From contig CP036434.1 in NCBI GenBank assembly GCA_007751475.1, positions 2,232,001 to 2,296,000 on the forward strand: 64,000 nt of DNA, given 5' to 3'. Shown here in pieces: positions 8,741 through 17,962 of this stretch. The first letter of the stretch is position 1. Every line of letters begins with the position of its first letter. Below the pieces are notes generated by a model. It saw only the letters and a program-made list of their open reading frames with translations, was not told the origin of the DNA and searched no databases. Position numbers and translations under genes: made by a program. The stretch is from Saltatorellus ferox. GTDB taxonomy: Bacteria > Planctomycetota > UBA1135 > GCA-002686595.

Positions 8741-11116
8741 ATGGACACGCGCCAGGTCGTCGCGCGCTTCGAGGCCGAGCGGCAGGCCCTCGCGCTGATG
8801 GACCATCCGCACATCGCGAAGGTGATGGACGTGGGCGCCACGGACCGCGGGCGACCCTACTTCGTGATGGAACTCGTCAAGGGCAAGCCCATCGTCGAGT
8901 ACTGCGACCAGAACAGTCTGCCCGTCCACGAACGCCTCGCTCTCATGGCCGAGGTCTGCCGCGCCGTCCAGCACGCGCACGGCAAGGGGATCATCCACCG
9001 TGACCTCAAGCCCACCAACGTGCTGGTGGGTACCCAGGACGGCCAGCCCAGCGTGAAGGTGATCGACTTCGGCATCGCCAAGGCGACGTCGCAGACGTTG
9101 ACCGAGAAGACGCTCTTCACCGAGATGGGGCAGATCATCGGCTCGCTCCAGTACATGAGCCCCGAGCAGGCGGAGGGGTCCCTCGACGTCGACACTCGAA
9201 CGGACGTCTACTCCCTCGGGATCATGCTGTACGAGCTGCTCACAGGAGGCACGCCGTTCGACCTCCGGAAGATGCGCGGCGTGCTGTTCGGCGAGATCCA
9301 GCGGCTCATTTGCGAGGTCGACCCGCCGAAGCCGTCGACGCGTATGAGCGAGTCGGCGGAGGTGCTGGACCATGTGGCCGCGCGACGCCGCGTCGCCCCG
9401 GAGCGGCTTGGTCTCGTGCTCCGCGGCGAGCTCGACTGGATCGTGATGAAGGCGCTGGAGAAGGACCGTTCTCGGCGCTACGGCACTGCGAACGAGCTGG
9501 GTCTCGACATCGAGCGCTACCTCGCCGGTGACGCCGTGCTCGCGGCCCCGCCCGGCGCGGGCTATCGCCTGCGCAAGCTGGTCCGTCGGCACCGTCTGCT
9601 CGTGGGCGCAGCGGCCGCGGTCGCGGTGGCGCTCCTGGCCGGCGTGATCGCGTTCGCCTGGCAGGCGCGCGTGGCCACCGGCCAGCGCGATCGCGCTCTT
9701 CAGGCCGAGGCCGAGGCCGAGGCCGAGGCGCGCGCGGATGAGCTGGAGGTCGTCGCGAGCTTCCAGGCGAACATGCTGGAGCAGCTCGATGCGACGACGG
9801 CGGGTCAGATGCTGACCGAGGATGTCATGTCGCGTCTCGAGTCCGCGCTGGAGAGTATCGAACCGACGAAAGAAGAGCGCAGCGAGAGGCTCGAGAGCTT
9901 CCGCCGCCAGTGGACGCTCGTGAACGCCGCGGACGCGGCGCGTGAGCTCATCGATCGGCTGCTCCTGCGTCCCGCTCTCACGGCGATCGACGAAGAGTTT
10001 GCGGAACAGCCGCTCGTGGATGCTCGGCTGCGCCAGGTCCTCGCGGACCGCTACCGCAAGCTCGGCCTCTACGACGCGGCGCTGCCGCCGCAGCTGCGAG
10101 CGCTGAAGATCCGGCGCGAGACGCTCGGGGAGGACGATCCGCGCACGCTGTCCTCGCTGGATCATCTGGGTCTCCTGCGCAACGCGCGCGGCGAGTACGA
10201 TGCCGCCGAGAGAGACTTTCGCGCGGCGCTGGAGGGGGCGAGCCGCGTGCTCGGGGAAGAGCATCCCCAGACCCTGGAAGCCCTTTCCAACGTCGGGACG
10301 GTGCTCGCGTCGAAGGGGGAGTTCGGCGAGGCCGAGTCGTTCTATCGCGACGCCCTGGAGAAGCACAGGAGAGTGCTCGGCGACGACCATCGCGAGACGA
10401 TCACCGCGATCAACAACGTGGGCTTCGTCCTGGACATGGCCGGCAAGCTGGAGGAGGCCGAGTCCTACTACCGAGACGCGCTGGAGACCGCGCGCCGCGT
10501 GCTCGGCGAGGAAGACGCCTACACGATGGCCTCCATGAACAGTCTCGCGGTGCTGCTGCACGTGGCGAGGCGCCTCGACGAGGCGGAACCGCTCTATCGG
10601 GAAGCGCTGGAGAAGCGCCGCAGGCTGCTCGGCGCAGAGCATCCCGACACGCTTTCCTCGCTCGCGAATCTGGGCGCGCTTCTCAAGTACCAGGGCAACC
10701 TCGAGGAGGCCGAGACGCTCTATCGCGAGGCGCTCGAGAAGAAGCGGCGCATCCTCGGCGAGGACCACCCCGAGACGCTCATCTCGCTGCAGAACCTCGG
10801 TTCCCTGCTGCGAGCGGACGGGCGTCGGGACGAGGCCGTGGCCGCGTACCGTGAGGCGCTCGCGGGCAGAACGAGGGTGCTGGGCCCGGCGCATCCGAGC
10901 ACGCTGAACACCCTCTTCTCGCTCGCCAGCCTGCTGGCCGAAGGCGGCGACGACGCGGCGACCGCAGAGCTTCTTTTCCTCGCCGAAGTCGAACTACGAA
11001 TCCTGGCCAGCGGGACCGGGGAGGGGGCCAGCGCCGCCGCTGACGCCCTCGCCGAGCTGCGAGCGCGCGCGTCGGCGAACGGAACCGAGAACGTCGACCA
11101 AGATCACCAGCGATAG
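8741..11116 (+). CDS. Ser/Thr protein kinase, catalytic remainder with transmembrane helix and TPR repeats (5' part separated by MITE)
   Basis: This frame encodes 791 residues and starts at an ATG just after the MITE, so it lacks the glycine loop and the ATP-anchoring Lys. It retains the rest of a PknB-type domain: the alpha-C segment FEAERQALALMDHP, the catalytic HRDLKPTNVLV, the DFG of VIDFGIAK, MSPEQ and DVYSLG. A transmembrane helix (about residues 285-310) is followed by coiled coil and then about seven kinesin-light-chain-type TPRs of 42 residues (ALEKRRRLLGAEHPDTLSSL pattern). Intact relatives are membrane kinases with a TPR sensor or scaffold region outside the cytoplasm. Catalysis is very unlikely without the N-lobe. 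The TPR part could still be made if translation restarts. Its end overlaps the end of the convergent lipoprotein gene by 13 bp. Confidence 0.85.
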   Translation: MDTRQVVARFEAERQALALMDHPHIAKVMDVGATDRGRPYFVMELVKGKPIVEYCDQNSLPVHERLALMAEVCRAVQHAHGKGIIHRDLKPTNVLVGTQDGQPSVKVIDFGIAKATSQTLTEKTLFTEMGQIIGSLQYMSPEQAEGSLDVDTRTDVYSLGIMLYELLTGGTPFDLRKMRGVLFGEIQRLICEVDPPKPSTRMSESAEVLDHVAARRRVAPERLGLVLRGELDWIVMKALEKDRSRRYGTANELGLDIERYLAGDAVLAAPPGAGYRLRKLVRRHRLLVGAAAAVAVALLAGVIAFAWQARVATGQRDRALQAEAEAEAEARADELEVVASFQANMLEQLDATTAGQMLTEDVMSRLESALESIEPTKEERSERLESFRRQWTLVNAADAARELIDRLLLRPALTAIDEEFAEQPLVDARLRQVLADRYRKLGLYDAALPPQLRALKIRRETLGEDDPRTLSSLDHLGLLRNARGEYDAAERDFRAALEGASRVLGEEHPQTLEALSNVGTVLASKGEFGEAESFYRDALEKHRRVLGDDHRETITAINNVGFVLDMAGKLEEAESYYRDALETARRVLGEEDAYTMASMNSLAVLLHVARRLDEAEPLYREALEKRRRLLGAEHPDTLSSLANLGALLKYQGNLEEAETLYREALEKKRRILGEDHPETLISLQNLGSLLRADGRRDEAVAAYREALAGRTRVLGPAHPSTLNTLFSLASLLAEGGDDAATAELLFLAEVELRILASGTGEGASAAADALAELRARASANGTENVDQDHQR

Positions 11117-11745
11117 CGCAGCCCGAGCGCCAGCACGTTCGACCCGCCGTCCACTCCGTCGAACGTTCCGAGAATTCCCGAGCGATGGTGGACGCGCACG
11201 AACGTGGCCCAGCTGTCCATCCAGGACGGCTTCCCTGCTCGCCTCGGCCGCGCGAACTCGAACTCGATCGCGATATGCCAGAGCAGCTGGGTGGATCCTG
11301 TGTCCGGGTGGAAGGCCTCCTCCAGCTCGGGGGTCTTCGTCGCCCAGGAGAGTCCGTTGCCGAATCCGAAGCTCGTGTCGACCCAGTGGTCCCAGGGAAA
11401 AGCCATCCAGCGAAAGAGCGCGAGGCCGCCGAGCTGCTGGTGATCCTGTTCGCCGAACCACTGGACGACGTTGCCCTCGACCTCCCATCGGTAGTAGGGC
11501 GACGAGTCCTCGATGACCTGGCTGTACGCAGCGGCCACGAGCGTGGCATCCTCGAAGCTGAGCGGCTTGAAGAGGCCGATCTCCTCCGGCAGAGAGTTGT
11601 CCGTGTAGGGGCCCGCGTAAACGCTGATGGCCTGCTCCTTCGGCGACTGGCAGGCGACCATGGACGCCAGGCCAAGCCCGGCGAGGAGGATGGGCACTGG
11701 GCTACCTGAAATGGGACGTGTCCTCATCCTGGCAGCGTATCTCAT
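11104..11745 (-). CDS. Small outer-membrane beta-barrel lipoprotein
   Basis: The product has 213 residues, with a lipobox MVAC (Cys 32 from the first ATG; a second possible ATG is at 11727). The mature protein has alternating hydrophobic/polar strands, ends in LGLRYRW (an aromatic C-terminus typical of outer-membrane barrels), and contains the VRVHHRSGILG...GGSNVLALG block. That His-His-Arg-Ser block recalls the PagL-like acyloxyacyl hydrolase or barrel families, where a His-Ser pair is catalytic, but the resemblance is weak and the function is uncertain. GGAG abuts the first ATG, which is too close for a normal ribosome site. Convergent with the kinase gene. Confidence 0.65.
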   Translation of the reverse strand: MRYAARMRTRPISGSPVPILLAGLGLASMVACQSPKEQAISVYAGPYTDNSLPEEIGLFKPLSFEDATLVAAAYSQVIEDSSPYYRWEVEGNVVQWFGEQDHQQLGGLALFRWMAFPWDHWVDTSFGFGNGLSWATKTPELEEAFHPDTGSTQLLWHIAIEFEFARPRRAGKPSWMDSWATFVRVHHRSGILGTFDGVDGGSNVLALGLRYRW

Positions 11746-11922
11746 CTCCGATCCGGGTCCAGTTCAGGGAGCCCGGTTCTGGCCGCACCTTCGGCCCTTG
11801 CCATGGCATCAAAGAGAGAGATCCGTTGCCGAACGGCGTGCGGCGGAGTAGAACTCCGCCGCGCTTCCCAGCGCCTGACTGTTGCGCCCATTTCGGGAGC
11901 GAGGCCCGGCAGGGGCGTACGC

Positions 11923-12585
11923 ATGCAAGACTCCGTCGTTCGCGTCAGGGATCGCTTCGTCGCCGTGGATCTGGAACTCGCTGCCTTCGCGAGCAGTTCC
12001 GGACTGGCCTGTCCGCCAGCGTGCGGCGCCTGCTGCCTCTCGCCCGAGGTGGAGGCCACGGTGCTGGAGATGGGGCCCATGGCCCAGGATCTTACGGAGG
12101 AAGGACGCGCGGACGCCATGCTTCAAGCGCTCGCCCTGGCCGACCTGGCTCCGGCCGCCAGGCCAGGCCGGTGCGTGATGTACCAACCGGACGCCGCCGA
12201 TCCGAAGCGCGGCCGCTGCGGCGCGTACGCGGCCCGGCCTCTCATCTGCCGCGTCTTCGCCTTCGGAACGAGGCGCGAACGGAGCGGTCGCGTCGCGCTC
12301 GTCTCGTGCCGCACCATGCGGGACCTGGACCCCGTGGCGATGGCTAACGTGGAGGCCAACGACGTACTTCTCTCCAGGGCCCCCGTGATGTCGGACCACG
12401 CCCACGCGCTCGGGACGGACTTCCCCGGGTCGGAGGCGTACGCCCTTCCCATCAACGAGGCGCTTCGCATCGCTCTGGAGCGCGAACTTCTCCTTCGCCG
12501 GATGAGCGCCGCCAGCGATCGAGACGAACCGGAGACGGACGATTTCGACGGTGATGCCCCCGAACCCCCGGCCTCCGCTGCCTGA
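11923..12585 (+). CDS. YkgJ-family cysteine-cluster protein
   Basis: The product has 220 residues. It carries the zinc/iron-chelating CxxCxxCC-type signature (CPPACGACCL, about residues 28-37) and later Cys residues in PGRCVMY, GRCGAYAARPLICRVF and SCRTM, which is the usual layout of YkgJ/PF03692 proteins. The cluster probably binds Fe-S or Zn; the enzymatic role of the family is not established. I chose the ATG at 11923 because an AGGGG lies about 9 bp upstream and the 40 upstream codons (from 11803) do not resemble the family. The stop overlaps the possible upstream extension of hrpB, so the two may be co-transcribed. Confidence 0.8.
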   Translation: MQDSVVRVRDRFVAVDLELAAFASSSGLACPPACGACCLSPEVEATVLEMGPMAQDLTEEGRADAMLQALALADLAPAARPGRCVMYQPDAADPKRGRCGAYAARPLICRVFAFGTRRERSGRVALVSCRTMRDLDPVAMANVEANDVLLSRAPVMSDHAHALGTDFPGSEAYALPINEALRIALERELLLRRMSAASDRDEPETDDFDGDAPEPPASAA

Positions 12586-12679
12586 GGGGAGCCGCCGCGC
12601 CTGGGCAGGCGAACAGTTCACCCACAGTCCAGGCGCAGTCCAGGCATTTGGGAGGACGATTCGTTCCAATGGTCCCCCC

Positions 12680-15253
12680 ATGTCTTCCCTCGAGCGCCTT
12701 CCGATCGACGATCTTCTGCCGGAGATCGTCTCGGCCATGCTGCCAGCCAGCACGGCCGGCACCTCCGGCGGAGGCGTGGCGGTGCTGGTCGCGGCGCCAG
12801 GCGCTGGCAAGACGACCCGCGTTCCGCCCGCCCTGGAAGCGGCCGGGCTCGGGCCGATCGTCGTGCTGGAGCCGCGCCGGATCGCGGCGCGCGCCGCCGC
12901 CCGTCGCGTCGCCGAAGAGCAGGGCTGGCGCGTCGGCGAGGAGGTCGGCTACCACGTTCGCTTCGACAGGAAGTGCGGGCCGAAAACCCGCGTGCTGTTC
13001 TGCACCGAGGGCATCCTGCTGGCGAGGCTTCAGGCCGATCCGTTCCTGGAGGGCGTCGGTTGCCTCGTCTTCGACGAGTTCCACGAACGCAGCCTCGACG
13101 CGGACCTCGCGCTCGCCATGGCGCGCCGCGTGCGCGCCGACGTGCGCCCCGATCTCGGCATTCTCGTGACGTCAGCGACGCTCGACCCGGATCCCGTGTC
13201 GCGCTTCCTCGGCGGCGCGCCCGTGCTGACCAGCGAAGGTCGGTCCTATCCGATCGATCAGCGCTTCCTGCCGCCGATCGCGGCGGCCGCCGGGTCGTTC
13301 ACGGGCTCCGGGAGATCCGAGTCGCTGGAGGACCAAGTGGCCCGGGGCGTGAACATGGCGCTCGCCGAGACCGACGGTGACGTGCTCGTGTTCCTCGCGG
13401 GCGTGGGGGAGATCCAGCGCTGCGCCGAGCGGCTCGCGCGCATTCCGAAGATCGAGGTGCATCAGCTCTACGGCGACCTCGATCCGGCGGCCCAGGACGC
13501 CGCGCTGCGCGCCGGGCCGAAGCGCCGGGTGGTCCTCGCGACGAACGTCGCCGAGTCGAGCGTGACCGTCGGCGGCGTGCGCGCGGTCGTCGATAGCGGC
13601 GAGGCGCGCGTGCTTCGCCACGACGCGGGCTCGGGGGTCGACCGGCTCGTCGTCGAGCGCATCGATCGCGCCGCCGCCGATCAGCGCGCAGGTCGTGCTG
13701 GCCGTCTCGGGCCCGGCCTCTGCGTGCGTCTCTGGAGCCAGATCGACGACCGCACGCTCGATCCGTTCCTCGTGCCCGAGGTGCGGCGTCTCGATGTGGC
13801 CGCGCCGGTGCTGGAACTCGCGAACTGGGGCGAGACCGACGTGTCCGCGTTTCCGTGGTTCGAGCGGCCGCGCCCCGGTGCGATCGAGGGCGCGGTCGAA
13901 CTGCTGCGCGGACTCGGCGCGCTCGACCGGCGCGGGCACATCACCGAGAAGGGGCGAGCGATGTCGCGGCTGCCGCTCCCGCCGCGGCTCGCCGCGCTCG
14001 TGCTGGCCGGCGCCGAACTCGGGGCGCTGGAGATCGCCGCGCTGGCGGCGGCGCTGCTCTCGGAGCGCGATCCGTTCCGCCGCCCGGGCGGCGGCGGGCC
14101 GCCGGGAGCCTCGCGGCGTGACGCCACGGAGTCGGACGTGTTCGAGCGCTGCGTGGCGCTGGACGGCGGACCTTCTGGACGGCACCTCGACGTCTCCCGT
14201 CAGGCCGCGCGCCAGGTCCAGCGCGTGCGCGATCAGATCCTGCGCAGCGTCAAGGAGCCGAAGGGCCAGCGCGCCCGGAGCGACGAGACCGCGCTGGCGA
14301 AGGCGCTCTTCGCGGCGTTCCCCGACAGGCTCTGCGTCAGGCGACGCGATGACCGGGAGCGCGCCGTGATGGCGGGCGGCAAGGGGCTCCGCATGGGCTT
14401 CGAGTGTGGCGTCACCGAGGCCGAGTTCTTCGTCGCGGTGCGGTTGATGTCGGGGCGCAGGCCCGGCGAGGAGGACATCGTGGTGATGGCCTCGGCGGTG
14501 GACCGCAGCTGGATCGACGGCGGCGAGGTGCGCGTGTCGCGGCGGCCCGTGTTCGACGCGGCCAGGGGCCGCGTCGTCGGGCGGCGGCGCGAGATGCTCG
14601 GGCCGCTCGTGCTCTCCGAGGCCGATCATCCGGACTGTCCCTCGGCCGAAGCCGAGGAGGTGCTCGTCGAGGCCGCGCAGAAGGATCCATCCCGCGCGCT
14701 GGGTCTCGATCGCCCGGAGGTCGCTTCGGTGCTGGAGCGCCTTCGCTTCCTGCGCGCGCACGTCCCCGACGTCGGCCTCCCGGACCCGAGCGAGGAGGCC
14801 TTCCGCGAGTTGATTCCGCAGATCGCAGGCGGCGCGCGGAGCTTCGCCGATCTGACGAGGCGCCCCGTGCTCGACCTCTTTCTGGGTTCGCTGACCCATC
14901 AGCAGCGCGTGGCCCTCGAACGCGAAGCACCCGAGCGACTGACCGTTCCGAGTGGAAGTCACATCCGACTGGCCTACGATGGCGAGCGTCCACCCGTGCT
15001 CGCGGTGCGCATCCAGGAGATGTTCGGCCTCGCCGAAACGCCGCGGGTCGCCAGCGGTCGCGTCCCGGTGCTGCTTCATCTTCTGGCTCCCAACGGAAGG
15101 CCGCAGCAGGTCACCGGCGACCTCGCGAGCTTCTGGAAGGACGCCTACCACCACGTGCGCAAGGACCTGCGCTCGCGCTATCCCAAGCACCCGTGGCCCG
15201 AGGACCCGCTGACCGCGCCGCCCACGGCGCGGGCCCGGCGGCGTCGGCGCTGA
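12680..15253 (+). CDS. hrpB: ATP-dependent RNA helicase HrpB
   Basis: The product has 857 residues from this ATG, normal for HrpB (about 800-850). A DEAH/DEFH-box superfamily 2 core is evident: Walker A APGAGKTT (39-46), LEPRRIAARAAA (motif Ia), DEFHERS (132-138, motif II), TSAT (motif III), TNVAESSVT (motif V) and DQRAGRAGR (motif VI). It is followed by the winged-helix/ratchet region and a C-terminal HrpB domain ending in the family's characteristic WKDAYHHVRKDLRSRYPKHP. An in-frame start at 12551 would add 43 residues that overlap the previous gene and do not look conserved. HrpB is a broadly conserved non-essential helicase of uncertain RNA target. Confidence 0.92.
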   Translation: MSSLERLPIDDLLPEIVSAMLPASTAGTSGGGVAVLVAAPGAGKTTRVPPALEAAGLGPIVVLEPRRIAARAAARRVAEEQGWRVGEEVGYHVRFDRKCGPKTRVLFCTEGILLARLQADPFLEGVGCLVFDEFHERSLDADLALAMARRVRADVRPDLGILVTSATLDPDPVSRFLGGAPVLTSEGRSYPIDQRFLPPIAAAAGSFTGSGRSESLEDQVARGVNMALAETDGDVLVFLAGVGEIQRCAERLARIPKIEVHQLYGDLDPAAQDAALRAGPKRRVVLATNVAESSVTVGGVRAVVDSGEARVLRHDAGSGVDRLVVERIDRAAADQRAGRAGRLGPGLCVRLWSQIDDRTLDPFLVPEVRRLDVAAPVLELANWGETDVSAFPWFERPRPGAIEGAVELLRGLGALDRRGHITEKGRAMSRLPLPPRLAALVLAGAELGALEIAALAAALLSERDPFRRPGGGGPPGASRRDATESDVFERCVALDGGPSGRHLDVSRQAARQVQRVRDQILRSVKEPKGQRARSDETALAKALFAAFPDRLCVRRRDDRERAVMAGGKGLRMGFECGVTEAEFFVAVRLMSGRRPGEEDIVVMASAVDRSWIDGGEVRVSRRPVFDAARGRVVGRRREMLGPLVLSEADHPDCPSAEAEEVLVEAAQKDPSRALGLDRPEVASVLERLRFLRAHVPDVGLPDPSEEAFRELIPQIAGGARSFADLTRRPVLDLFLGSLTHQQRVALEREAPERLTVPSGSHIRLAYDGERPPVLAVRIQEMFGLAETPRVASGRVPVLLHLLAPNGRPQQVTGDLASFWKDAYHHVRKDLRSRYPKHPWPEDPLTAPPTARARRRRR

Positions 15254-15289
15254 CGTCTCCACTCTCGTTCCCCTGACCCCACCAGATCC

Positions 15290-16006
15290 ATGACCACCCA
15301 AGAATCTCCTCTCCAGGGCAAGCGCGTCCTCGTCACCGGCGGCAGCAGCGGCATCGGCAAGGCGATCGCCGTCAAGCTCAAGGGACTCGGCGCCCACGTC
15401 GCGATCAACGGCCGCGACAAGGCCTCGCTCGACGCCGCTTCGCTGGAACTCGGTACGCGCGGCCTCCAGGGGGATGTCGGCGATGCTGGCGACGCGGAGC
15501 GCATCGTCGCGACGTTCGTCAAGGAGGCGGGCGGCATCGATATTCTGATCAACAACGCGGGCTTCGGGAGCTTCAACACCCTCCTCGAAACGACCGCGGA
15601 GGAGATGGAGTCGGTCTGGCGCACCAACGTGCTCGGCGCGTTCATGGTCGGCAAGGCGGCGGCCCGTCACATGGTCGATCAGCGCTCCGGCACGATCGTG
15701 AACATCGCGTCGACGGCGGGCCTCAAGGGATTCGCGCGCGGCTCGGCCTACGCGTCGAGCAAGTTCGCGCTGCGCGGGATGACCGAGTGCTGGCGCGATG
15801 AACTGAGGCGCCATGACGTGCGCGTCGTGCTCTGCAACCCGAGCGAGGTCATCACCGATTTCTCGCGTCGCGCCGGCGGATCCCAGCAGCCGAGCCCGAA
15901 GAAGCTGATCCCCGAGGACATCGCGGACGCGGTCGCGGGGGCGCTGGTGACGGACCCGCGCGGCTTCATTCCGGAGTTCTCGGTCTTCGCGACGAATCCG
16001 TTCTGA
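15290..16006 (+). CDS. Short-chain dehydrogenase/reductase
   Basis: The product has 238 residues, a classical SDR length. It shows the nucleotide-binding TGGSSGIG (16-23), NNAG (88-91), the catalytic Ser 141 in IASTAG, and YASSK (Tyr 154, Lys 158). A 3-oxoacyl-ACP reductase-like or general alcohol/ketone reductase activity with NAD(P)H is expected; the substrate cannot be read from the sequence. The C-terminus (RGFIPEFSVFATNPF) is shared by many bacterial SDRs of unknown substrate. The gene starts 36 bp after hrpB on the same strand, and a small hairpin follows its stop. Confidence 0.88.
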   Translation: MTTQESPLQGKRVLVTGGSSGIGKAIAVKLKGLGAHVAINGRDKASLDAASLELGTRGLQGDVGDAGDAERIVATFVKEAGGIDILINNAGFGSFNTLLETTAEEMESVWRTNVLGAFMVGKAAARHMVDQRSGTIVNIASTAGLKGFARGSAYASSKFALRGMTECWRDELRRHDVRVVLCNPSEVITDFSRRAGGSQQPSPKKLIPEDIADAVAGALVTDPRGFIPEFSVFATNPF

Positions 16007-16010
16007 TTTA

Positions 16011-16032
16011 CGCTCCGGGTGTAACCGGAGCG
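16011..16032 (+). terminator. Small hairpin after the SDR gene
   Basis: CGCTCCGG (16011-16018) pairs with CCGGAGCG (16025-16032) around a 6-nt loop, 4 bp after the SDR stop codon. No T-run follows, so it is a weak or factor-assisted terminator candidate. Confidence 0.45.
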
Positions 16033-16117
16033 AGAGGTCGATCGATCGAGACCGTGGAGCGGCGCACGTGCGTCGCCTGACATTTCACGGCTTGATTCCC
16101 ACAGGAGAAGCGCCCCC

Positions 16118-17962
16118 ATGGCCCTTCCACGACCGACTTTCTTCGTCGCCGCGCTCGCGGCGTCGATGCTGCCCGCGGCAGCTTTCCAGGACGCCCACGT
16201 ACACTTCGGCGGAGCCTTCGCGGACGCGCCGCCGCTCATGCTCACGGGGCCCGGCACGGCCGCGGCGGGCCTCGGTAGCGGCGCGCCCGCCGCCGTCTTC
16301 AGCAACGTGCCGGGCTCGCCGTCGGCCCTCGTGCCAGGCCTCGGCGGCGTCGAGTTCGAGCCCGGGGTCCTGACCAATCACTTCGATCGGATCTACGGAC
16401 ACCCGAGCGGCCACTGGGTGCTGACGGCCCTCGCAGACCTGCCCTCGGCGCGGGACGAGTGCCTGATCGTCAGCGGCCAGCTCGTGATCCAGGAGGGGGC
16501 ACCGGCGCCCTGGATCGGCGGTGCGGAGAACTGCGGGACGATCGATACGCGCTGCGCGGTGAACGCCTCGGGGGACGTGGCGTTCGCGACCAACACCTCG
16601 GGCACCGTGGACGACGACTTCGTGGCGACGCGGATCGCGGGCGTCTGGGGCCATGGTGCACGCGAGGGGGACACGCTGCCGGACGGTAGCGGCGCGGTGC
16701 TCGACGATACGATCGACTCCAGCGTGCTGCTCGACGACGGCTCGGTGGGCTACGCCGCGGACGGGCTCGACGGGACGGCGACGACGGACGTGGACGATGA
16801 CGCGCTCGTGCTGGGTCAACAGGTGCTGATGCGCAAGGGCGTGACGGCGCCGACCGGCCAGCTCTCCGGTGGATCGGAGTTCATCGAGAGCTTCGATCTC
16901 GGCGACTTCTGGACCTCGGGCAGCGGGCTGCGGTGGCTCGTTCAAGGGGACCTGGAGGGGCCGACCTCCTCGGATGACGTCGTGATCGTCAACGGGGCGG
17001 TCGTGCTTCAGGAAGGCTATCCCGTTCCGAACTCAGGCTTCACGGAGCCCATCGATACCACGGGGATCGCGGGCGTCGCCATGGACGCAGCCGGCCATTG
17101 GTTCGCGCGCGGAGACAACGACCAGACGAACGTCGACTGGGTGGTGCGGGACGGAGACCTGGTCGCCGTCACCGGGAGCGTCGTGGTCCCCGGTGGGACC
17201 GAGCGCTGGAGCGACGCGCTCCTCGATGGCTGCTTCTTTGGCCACGTCGGCAACGCGAACGGGGACTACGTCGTGGCCGGGATGACGGATCATCCGGATC
17301 CTGCGCTCGACGCGGTCATCGTGCTGAACAACGGTGAGGTCGTCGCGCGCGAGAGCGATCCGATCGACCTCGACGGCAACGGGCTGCTCGATGACGGGGC
17401 CTTCATCGATGCGTTCGGAGACGACGATCTCTATCTCAGCGATGCCCGCGAACTCTACGTCGTCGCCACGCTCAAGGATGGCCTGGGGCAGCGAATCGGG
17501 CAGGCGCTGCTCCGCTTCGAACTCCGTCCGACCGTGGGCGTCGCGTACTGCGACGTCGAGCCGAACTCCCTGGGCCTTCAGGCCTCGCTCGGGGCGTATG
17601 GCTCGAGCTTCGCGGCCGACAACGAACTCACGCTCCTGGCGGGGAACCTGCCGCCGACGGCCAACGTGCTGTTCATGGTGTCGCGCACCCGCGGCTTCAT
17701 CGGCCAGTGGTGGACCAGCGCCGGGAACCTCTGTCTCGGGGCTTCGGTGGCTCGCTTCGCCGGCCCCGGAGAAGTGCTGTCCGCAGGAAGCGCGGGCGAC
17801 GCTTGCCTCCACGTGGATCTGAACGCGATTCCATCCTCCAGCGGCGCCGTGGCGGCGACCGCCGGCGACACGTTCACGTTCCAGTGCTGGTACCGCGACC
17901 ACGACGGTCTGGGAGCGACCACCACGAACCTGACGAACGCGGTGGAGGTGCTGTTCAGGTAG
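16118..17962 (+). CDS. Secreted protein with repeated propeller-like segments and a planctomycete C-terminal module
   Basis: The product has 614 residues, with a signal peptide at residues 1-22 (hydrophobic FFVAALAASMLPAAAFQ). The body has several roughly 60-70-residue repeats in which an 'VIVNGAVVLQEGYPVP' type segment (inactive-looking beta blade: 'liv.nGqvvlqEGdplp') recurs near residues 115, 235, 290 and 405. The last ~140 residues contain YCDVEPNSLGLQASL, GNLCLGASVARF and FQCWYRDHDG, a Cys-containing terminal module that I recognise as common in secreted proteins of deep-branching planctomycetes. A cell-surface or extracellular structural role is inference. The 3' end overlaps the convergent glycosyltransferase by 8 bp. 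Confidence 0.7.
   Translation: MALPRPTFFVAALAASMLPAAAFQDAHVHFGGAFADAPPLMLTGPGTAAAGLGSGAPAAVFSNVPGSPSALVPGLGGVEFEPGVLTNHFDRIYGHPSGHWVLTALADLPSARDECLIVSGQLVIQEGAPAPWIGGAENCGTIDTRCAVNASGDVAFATNTSGTVDDDFVATRIAGVWGHGAREGDTLPDGSGAVLDDTIDSSVLLDDGSVGYAADGLDGTATTDVDDDALVLGQQVLMRKGVTAPTGQLSGGSEFIESFDLGDFWTSGSGLRWLVQGDLEGPTSSDDVVIVNGAVVLQEGYPVPNSGFTEPIDTTGIAGVAMDAAGHWFARGDNDQTNVDWVVRDGDLVAVTGSVVVPGGTERWSDALLDGCFFGHVGNANGDYVVAGMTDHPDPALDAVIVLNNGEVVARESDPIDLDGNGLLDDGAFIDAFGDDDLYLSDARELYVVATLKDGLGQRIGQALLRFELRPTVGVAYCDVEPNSLGLQASLGAYGSSFAADNELTLLAGNLPPTANVLFMVSRTRGFIGQWWTSAGNLCLGASVARFAGPGEVLSAGSAGDACLHVDLNAIPSSSGAVAATAGDTFTFQCWYRDHDGLGATTTNLTNAVEVLFR

Noticed and set aside
13172..15814. Minus-strand open frame of 880 codons opposite hrpB and the SDR
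   Set aside because: It runs across two well-supported plus-strand genes and has a composition typical of antisense frames in GC-rich DNA.
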